Assembly: GCA_031253835.1 (NCBI GenBank)
Contig: JAIRVP010000047.1
Span: forward strand, 1-64,000
Origin: Burkholderia sp.
GTDB lineage: Bacteria; Pseudomonadota; Gammaproteobacteria; Burkholderiales; Burkholderiaceae
Length of the DNA: 64,000 nucleotides
Direction of reading: 5' to 3'
In this document: in pieces, positions 59,184 to 64,000 of the stretch
How positions within the stretch are numbered: position 1 is the stretch's first letter
How the letters are laid out: each line of letters starts with the position of its first letter
Translations under genes and position numbers: made by a program
The notes under the pieces: model-generated
The model's input: only the letters and a program-made list of their open reading frames with translations
What the model was told of the DNA's origin: nothing
The model's database searches: none

Positions 59184-60653
59184 TCACGCTGCGGCGCGCG
59201 TCGCGCGGCCGAACAGCAGCCGGTCGACCAGCCAGACCGCGACGATCGTGATTCCCATCAGCGGGAAGACGATGCCGAGCAGCACGAGCCCGGCGATCCA
59301 GCCGCGCATCGGCGGCGTGCCGCGCTCGCGCGACGGGGCGCCCAGCGTTCCGGCCGGGCGGCGCTTCCACCACATCACGGTGCCCGTGACGGCCATCGCG
59401 GCCAGCCCGAGCGACAACACCGCGCAAATGATCTGGTTCGCGAGCCCGAAGTAGCGGCCCATGTGCAGCGACGTGCCGTACGACACGGCTTGCGATACCG
59501 CGCCGTAGTCGGCATAGCGGATGTCCTTCAGCACGGCGCCGCTGTACTGGTCGAGGTAGATCGTGCGTTCCGCCTTCGGGTCGGCCGGGAAGTACGACGC
59601 GGTGAACACGCCGTCCGCGCCGGACGGCAGCGCGAGCGTGTAGCCGCTCGTCACGCCGAGCCCGGCGACGATCGCGATCGCGCGGACCAGCGGCAGCGGT
59701 GCCGGCGTTGGCGCCGACGGCGAATGCGGAACGGGCACGTTGCCGACCGCCCACGGCGTTTGCGGCAACGGCAGGTCGTCCATCACCATCCCCGGCATCG
59801 ATTCGCCGGCATCGTGGTGATGGCCCGACGGTGCGGCGGCTTGCGCAGGCGCAGGCTCGGGTGTCGTTGCGGCGCCCGGTCGCGTCGAGCGCACCGACGA
59901 GCCGCCCCAGGTACCTTCCGGCGCGCCGAGGTTCACGGTCGCCGCGAGCGCCTTGAAGTTCTTGCCCCACGAGCCCGACCACGGCAGCCCCGTCAGGATG
60001 AACGCGACGGTGCCGGCGGCGAGCCAGATGCCGGCCGTCGCATGGAGGCTTTTCCACAGCGGCCGGCCGCGCAGCGACAGGTCGGGCCGCAGCGCACGCC
60101 CGACGCGTGCGGCGCCGCGCGGCCACCACAGCGCGATGCCGGTGCCGATCATCACGAAGGTCCAGCACGCGGCGAGCTCCATCAGCAGCTCGCCCGTCTT
60201 GCCGAGCAGCAGCTTGCGATGCAGCATCCGGTCGACCTGCATGAAGCGGTTGTCGACGCTCAGCGTGCCGAGCACGCTGCCGTCGTACGGGTTCACGTAC
60301 ACGCTCTCGCGGCTGCCGTCGCGCAGCCGGAAACCATACTCGGCGCTGCGGTCCGGCGCGGTCGATACCTGCACGGACACCGGTGTTGCGCCGGCCGGCA
60401 TCGCGGTGCGTGCGCGGGCGAGCAGCGTGTCGGCGTCGAGCCGCGGCGTCGCGCGCGGCTCGACGACCAGCCGGTGCGGATACAGCAGCGGTTCGATCTG
60501 CGGCTGGAAGCAATAGAGCGTGCCCGTGATCGCGAGGATCACGAGGAACGGCATCACGAACAGGCCGGCATAGAAGTGCCAGCGCCAGAGCGTCCGGTAA
60601 CCGGCGCTCGCGGAACGGGTGGGCGAGATTGCCCGATCGACGGTGGTCGACAT
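59184..60653 (-). CDS. PepSY-associated transmembrane protein
   Basis: A 489-residue inner-membrane protein of the PepSY_TM (DUF2318/PiuB-like) family, proposed reductases of ferric siderophores. It has an N-terminal helix (FYAGLFVMPFLVILAITGTLYCF), PepSY-like periplasmic segments (YVNPYDGSVLGTLSVD), paired helices with HKLLLGKTGELLMELAACWTFVMIGTGIALWWP-type spacing, and a second PepSY segment YLDQYSGAVLKDIRYAD. A periplasmic loop carries GHHHDAGESMPGMVMDD, a His/Met-rich patch that could bind copper. The TonB receptor follows 41 bases downstream, so they form an operon. Confidence 0.85.
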   Translation of the reverse strand: MSTTVDRAISPTRSASAGYRTLWRWHFYAGLFVMPFLVILAITGTLYCFQPQIEPLLYPHRLVVEPRATPRLDADTLLARARTAMPAGATPVSVQVSTAPDRSAEYGFRLRDGSRESVYVNPYDGSVLGTLSVDNRFMQVDRMLHRKLLLGKTGELLMELAACWTFVMIGTGIALWWPRGAARVGRALRPDLSLRGRPLWKSLHATAGIWLAAGTVAFILTGLPWSGSWGKNFKALAATVNLGAPEGTWGGSSVRSTRPGAATTPEPAPAQAAAPSGHHHDAGESMPGMVMDDLPLPQTPWAVGNVPVPHSPSAPTPAPLPLVRAIAIVAGLGVTSGYTLALPSGADGVFTASYFPADPKAERTIYLDQYSGAVLKDIRYADYGAVSQAVSYGTSLHMGRYFGLANQIICAVLSLGLAAMAVTGTVMWWKRRPAGTLGAPSRERGTPPMRGWIAGLVLLGIVFPLMGITIVAVWLVDRLLFGRATRAAA

Positions 60654-60893
60654 GGTGTCAGCTCCTCGGGTTCGTCGAGCGGCGAGACCGGCGCGGGCCG
60701 GTTGCCGTCAACGTGCGTCGCACCCGCGTGCGCGCATCGACGCAACGGGCGGCGCGGCGTCATGCGCAAACGAGGCGCGACGCGGCGTCGCCCGCGCGAT
60801 GCGGGCAGGCGGATGAACGTGAATCAGGTCGTGTGAAACGAACGGCGTGAACGTGCATGCACGTCGACGTGCACGCGTCACGAGGCGAAACGT

Positions 60894-61379
60894 TCAGCAG
60901 AACAGGGGAGGAGCGCGGGAAGGCGGGCGATCGTCGAATATCGATCGCACGAAAGGAAGACTGTCGAAGTGAACGCGGAACCGTCGCGGCGCCGCGGCCG
61001 GAAACAGCAGCACCAGCAGCACGAACGACGCGAGCGCGGTGAACAGCGCGGCACCGAAGGCGCACAGGCTGTCGCCGTTGCCGGAGGACGCCGTCGTGCC
61101 GGCGTGCGCATCATGCTTGAGTGCATCGACCAGCGCCAACGCATCGTTGGCCGGCGTGATCGGCGCGCTCGCATCGAAGCGGGCGGCCAGCGCGGCGACG
61201 TTGACGATCAGCGGGCCGCGGCCCGAACACAGCACCACCGAGCCCGCATCCGGACCGTCCGGATCGAGCATCACGGCGCCCGACATCAGCGCGCGGGACA
61301 GCAGCGTCACGAGGAGGAAACCCCACAGCAGCTGTCGCGCGACGCCTGGCCGAAGCAGGAAGCGGCGAAGTGCGTTCAT
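60894..61379 (-). CDS. DUF2946-family membrane protein
   Basis: A 161-residue protein with an N-terminal hydrophobic helix (QLLWGFLLVTLLSRALMSG), a periplasmic segment with a Cys pair spaced CSGRG and LCAFG, and a C-terminal helix (FTALASFVLLVLLFPAA). DUF2946 proteins sit beside copper or iron uptake genes and are thought to be periplasmic-facing metal-handling proteins. I chose the ATG at 61379; no strong Shine-Dalgarno sequence was seen. Together with the next two genes it makes a metal-uptake group. Confidence 0.7.
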   Translation of the reverse strand: MNALRRFLLRPGVARQLLWGFLLVTLLSRALMSGAVMLDPDGPDAGSVVLCSGRGPLIVNVAALAARFDASAPITPANDALALVDALKHDAHAGTTASSGNGDSLCAFGAALFTALASFVLLVLLFPAAAPRRFRVHFDSLPFVRSIFDDRPPSRAPPLFC

Positions 61380-61473
61380 GGCGCGCGATTGTACATCCGT
61401 TTGTACGGCGGGGCCGCCGCGTGGCACTGATGAGCGGGATCGGCCGGTGCGCGACAGGAAGCCGAACGCGGGG

Positions 61474-62037
61474 CTATTCCGTATTGCATGATCCTGGGCC
61501 CGGCGCAACGTTCGCGGGGCCGTACGACCAGGTGCCGTCGGCCAGCGCGGTCAGCACGTTGCCCGAGCGCCCGTCGTACAGATGCCACTGCTCGTCGGCC
61601 GGGTCGTCGCCGTACGGCCAGGTCGCCAGCGTGCCGCCGAGGTCGAAGTCGAACGCCCACGCACCCGGTTGGGCGCGCGGCGCGACCGAGGTCAGGAACT
61701 GTCCGTCGAGCTGCCGCGCGGCAGCCGCGATGTCGCCGGCGCGGGATTCGCTATGCGCGAGTTCGCGGCCGTCGAGCGCGATCGACCAGTGGCAGTAGCA
61801 GATCCACAGGTGTCCGTTGCCGGCGACGGTCACGTGCCGCGACGCCAGCCGGTCGCGCGCCGGGGCGGCCAGGCCGGACGCGCCGACGCGCGGCTCGCGC
61901 GGCTCGCGCTCATGCAGCGCGGGTTGCCCGAACTCGAACGTGAGGAAGCTGCCCTGGCCTTTCGTCACGGACCAGGCCGGCGTGTCGCAGATGGCCGGCC
62001 AGATCCGGTCGAAGTCGGCCGCGTTCACGAGGGGCAT
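61474..62037 (-). CDS. Conserved hypothetical protein
   Basis: A 187-residue protein without a signal peptide or transmembrane helix. It is rich in Trp and glycine with CDTPAWSVTKGQGSFLTFEF near the start and LATWPYGDDPADEQWHLYDG near the end. I do not recognise a family. It is transcribed toward the DUF2946 gene, 95 bases upstream of it. No function is assigned. Confidence 0.6.
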   Translation of the reverse strand: MPLVNAADFDRIWPAICDTPAWSVTKGQGSFLTFEFGQPALHEREPREPRVGASGLAAPARDRLASRHVTVAGNGHLWICYCHWSIALDGRELAHSESRAGDIAAAARQLDGQFLTSVAPRAQPGAWAFDFDLGGTLATWPYGDDPADEQWHLYDGRSGNVLTALADGTWSYGPANVAPGPGSCNTE

Positions 62038-62110
62038 GTCGATGGACGGAACCCGGCGCGGCCGTGCCTGCCGCGATGGCCCTCCGTGGCAGCCGATGCG
62101 GTGTGCTGGT

Positions 62111-62434
62111 TCAAGCCGGATAGGAGTCGTCGACCTTCAGGTTCGCGAGCCGGAACAGCGTGCGCAGTGTCTGCGGATGAATGTCGCGGTGCGATGCCAG
62201 CGACGTCAGCATGAAGTCGAGCACTTTCGCGTAGCGAAGCAGCACGAGGCAGCGTGCGAGATCGGGCGTACGGCCGCGCATGTCTTCGGCGAGGGTGACC
62301 ATTTGCGTCGACAGCGTGCGCGCCATCTCGAGTTCCATCTGCTGTTTTTCGGTCCAGTCGGGCAGCGGCTGTTCGAGCACCTTCGCGAGAAAGAGCTGGA
62401 ACGCCGTATCGGACGAGTTGGGCAGCGCATCCAT
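62111..62434 (-). CDS. Small hypothetical helical protein
   Basis: A 107-residue, mostly helical cytosolic protein with no recognised domain (e.g. LARCLVLLRYAKVLDFMLTS). It lies 73 bases upstream of the 187-residue hypothetical gene and is co-directional, so they may be co-transcribed. A weak Shine-Dalgarno sequence (GAGG) precedes the ATG at 62434. Confidence 0.55.
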   Translation of the reverse strand: MDALPNSSDTAFQLFLAKVLEQPLPDWTEKQQMELEMARTLSTQMVTLAEDMRGRTPDLARCLVLLRYAKVLDFMLTSLASHRDIHPQTLRTLFRLANLKVDDSYPA

Positions 62435-63025
62435 GAAGAGCCTCGTGCGTGTGCGGATCGTTCGGGCGAATCCGTGGACGCGCCCGTGGGTGGATGTGTG
62501 TCCGCGCGTTGCTCGGCGCGGTGTTCACCCGAACGGAATGCAGGTTCCGTACCAGCGTTGCCAGACGATTGTTGAGTAATGTTGAGCCGTGATAACGCGA
62601 CGTCGGCGAGTCCCGCCGGTACTGGATGGCGGCGACGGTCGAGGAAGGCATCCAGATGCGAGGCGCGACGTGTGCCGCGCATGCAAAACGGGTCGACGGG
62701 TCGAAATGCTTCAGGGATGTAACGTAACGCCCGCATAAAACCCGTCGCATGATTCCGTCGACGAACGGCCGCGACGATGCGTTTCGCGCGTCACGCCCAC
62801 GTCTGACGTGCGTTCGCCGGTGCGACACGCCGGAACGGCACGCCCGTCGCCGTACAGCGGAAGCAGGCAGCGAATGCGCCGGGTGTTTCAAAACCGAGAC
62901 GTATACGTGAGCGGCGATCCGGCTGCATGGCCGCTGAATTGGCCCAGCGAATTCGCGGCCAACTGTCCATGGGCAGACGGCGCGCGTTTGCCAACAATCT
63001 CCAGATCATCCCTGCGAGGTTCGAC
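62435..63025. other. Gap between divergent genes
   Basis: 590 bases between the small hypothetical (minus) and LysE (plus). I see no plausible gene or RNA. It should contain both promoters. Confidence 0.4.
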
Positions 63026-63658
63026 ATGAGCGTCCACGCCATCTTCTCGGCCAACCTGCTGCTCGCCTATACGGCTTACTTCATCGGTACGGCCAGCCCG
63101 GGGCCGAGCAACCTGGCGATCATGTCGGTCGCCGCGAACCAGGGCCGCAAGGCGGCGCTCGCGTTCGCGCTCGGCGTCATTTCAGGGTCGATGTTCTGGG
63201 CGACGGTGGCGGCGCTCGGCGTGTCGGCCGCGCTGCTCGCGTGGTCGAAGCTGCTGGTCGCGATCAAGGTCTTCGGCGGGCTGTACCTGCTGTGGCTCGC
63301 GTTCAAGTCGGCGCGCACGGCGGTGGCGGGCCCGGCGGCGGCATCGGTGAGCGCGGCACGCGAGCCGCGGCTGTCGCGCTTCTACGTGCGCGGCGCGATG
63401 CTGCACCTGACCAATCCGAAGGCGATCCTCGTATGGGTATCGATCGTCGCGCTGTCGTCGAACGGCGCGGGCGCGTCGCACGGCGCCGTCGTGCCGGGCT
63501 GCCTCGTGATCGGCTGCCTGGTGTTCGGCGGCTATGCGCTCGTGTTCTCGATGGACGGTGCACGCCGGCTGTACGTGCGCGGCCGCCGTGCGATGGAGGC
63601 GTGTCTGGCGGTGGTGTTCGGCGTGGCGGGGATCCGGCTGCTGGTGACGAACGTCTAG
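63026..63658 (+). CDS. LysE-family amino-acid exporter
   Basis: A 210-residue inner-membrane exporter of the LysE/RhtB family with six hydrophobic helices. The family motif near the N-terminus is AYFIGTASPGPSNLAIMSVAANQGRK, which includes the GP-x-N pattern, followed by FALGVISGS. The second half has LHLTNPKAILVWVSIVAL, also typical. Relatives export basic amino acids, threonine or homoserine; the substrate is unknown. I chose the ATG at 63026 because GAGG lies 6 bases upstream and because a 33-residue extension upstream is not membrane-like. Confidence 0.9.
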   Translation: MSVHAIFSANLLLAYTAYFIGTASPGPSNLAIMSVAANQGRKAALAFALGVISGSMFWATVAALGVSAALLAWSKLLVAIKVFGGLYLLWLAFKSARTAVAGPAAASVSAAREPRLSRFYVRGAMLHLTNPKAILVWVSIVALSSNGAGASHGAVVPGCLVIGCLVFGGYALVFSMDGARRLYVRGRRAMEACLAVVFGVAGIRLLVTNV

Positions 63659-63679
63659 CCGCGCGGCCGTTGCCGAAAC

Positions 63680-63707
63680 CCTCCGCCGCACCCACGCACG
63701 ACGGAGG
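63680..63707. terminator. Terminator hairpin between convergent genes
   Basis: CCTCCGCCG and CGACGGAGG pair with one mismatch around a 10-base loop. It lies between LysE and the GapN-type gene, which are convergent. A T-run is absent. Confidence 0.5.
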
Positions 63708-63726
63708 CCCCCGCATCAACGCGGCG

Positions 63727-64000
63727 TCAGAAGATGAAGCCCGTGTTGATGAACTTCGAGTGGTGATCCGACACGATCGAATCGAGCAGCTGCTTGCTGC
63801 TGTCGGTCTGCTTCGCGGCGACCATCGAGCGGATCGAGAACGCGCGCAGCGCGTCGCTCACCGACAGCGTGCCTTCGGCCGAATCCTTGCGGCCCGCGAA
63901 CGGGAACACGTCCGGCCCGCGCTGGCACTGGCAGTTGATGTTCACGCGGCACACCTGGTTCACGAGCGGATCGACGAGCGCGCCGATCTGCGCGGGATCG
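63727..64000 (-). CDS. NADP-dependent glyceraldehyde-3-phosphate dehydrogenase, C-terminal fragment
   Basis: The last 90 codons of a GapN-type aldehyde dehydrogenase-family enzyme, running off the right edge of the window. Visible are VNINCQCQRGPDVFPFAGRK, then DALRAFSIRSMVAAK and the family ending HHSKFINTGFIF. GapN enzymes oxidise glyceraldehyde-3-phosphate to 3-phosphoglycerate with NADP+, giving NADPH without ATP formation. The catalytic Cys/Glu region lies outside the window. Confidence 0.8.
   Translation of the reverse strand, partial: DPAQIGALVDPLVNQVCRVNINCQCQRGPDVFPFAGRKDSAEGTLSVSDALRAFSIRSMVAAKQTDSSKQLLDSIVSDHHSKFINTGFIF

Noticed and set aside
1..64000. CRISPR arrays, rRNA and tRNA genes
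   Set aside because: No regularly spaced repeats, rRNA segments or complete tRNA cloverleaf were seen in the window.

Overview
The window comes from a high-GC beta-proteobacterium of the genus Burkholderia, most likely the Burkholderia cepacia complex. The evidence is protein-level resemblance across many genes, families common in that genus (DUF3331, DUF4148, a Tle3/Tla3-type VgrG cluster, a GlmS next to an Lrp regulator) and the GC-rich codon usage. Mobile-element debris and extra metabolic genes in the first two thirds suggest accessory sequence, possibly on a secondary replicon. The final third (44-64 kb) is compact and looks ordinary.

Layout. 0-2.7 kb: the 3' end of glyA with a hairpin terminator, then a complete IS5-like element with recognisable inverted repeats, then unassignable sequence. 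2.7-12.9 kb: a Tat-type exported epoxide hydrolase, a GNAT acetyltransferase, a 1730-residue kinase-like/AAA/GAF/histidine-kinase hybrid whose kinase domain lacks its catalytic residues, a TetR/quinone-reductase pair with matching operators, and a DUF3331 gene. 12.9-21 kb: a UspA protein, a DUF4148 protein, two response regulators beside a broken histidine kinase, a catalase, an MHS-type transporter, a truncated tyrosine recombinase, and a 68-base sequence that folds as a three-way junction. 21-26.7 kb: an amino-acid permease, a flavodoxin-fold reductase divergent from a LysR regulator, and a cysteine desulfurase fused to a DUF442 domain.

26.8-34 kb is a type VI secretion effector cluster on the minus strand: vgrG, a Tle3-family lipase, its Tla3-type adaptor, a PAAR tip protein and a KorA/TrfB-like DNA-binding protein. 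It is preceded by an AT-rich promoter region, and no immunity gene is evident. 34.6-43.4 kb holds an exported protein of unknown function, a MipA porin-like protein in an operon with an OmpR/EnvZ-type system, a nitroreductase/adenylate-forming enzyme pair, an ACT-like small protein behind a highly structured leader with an overlapping 14-codon upstream ORF, and a lower-GC nucleotidyltransferase.

44-64 kb: glmS divergent from an Lrp regulator with two near-identical palindromes between them; panB; an AraC regulator; the alkA-ogt alkylation repair pair; a uronate regulon (MFS transporter, LacI repressor, uronate dehydrogenase) sharing a GGAAAACGTTTTCC operator; a MerR-controlled old yellow enzyme with a 19-bp-spacer promoter; a TonB receptor/PepSY/DUF2946 metal-uptake group; LysE; and the 3' end of a GapN-type dehydrogenase. 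Start codons were chosen from visible Shine-Dalgarno sequences and family N-termini where possible. All functional calls are by recognition, not database search.
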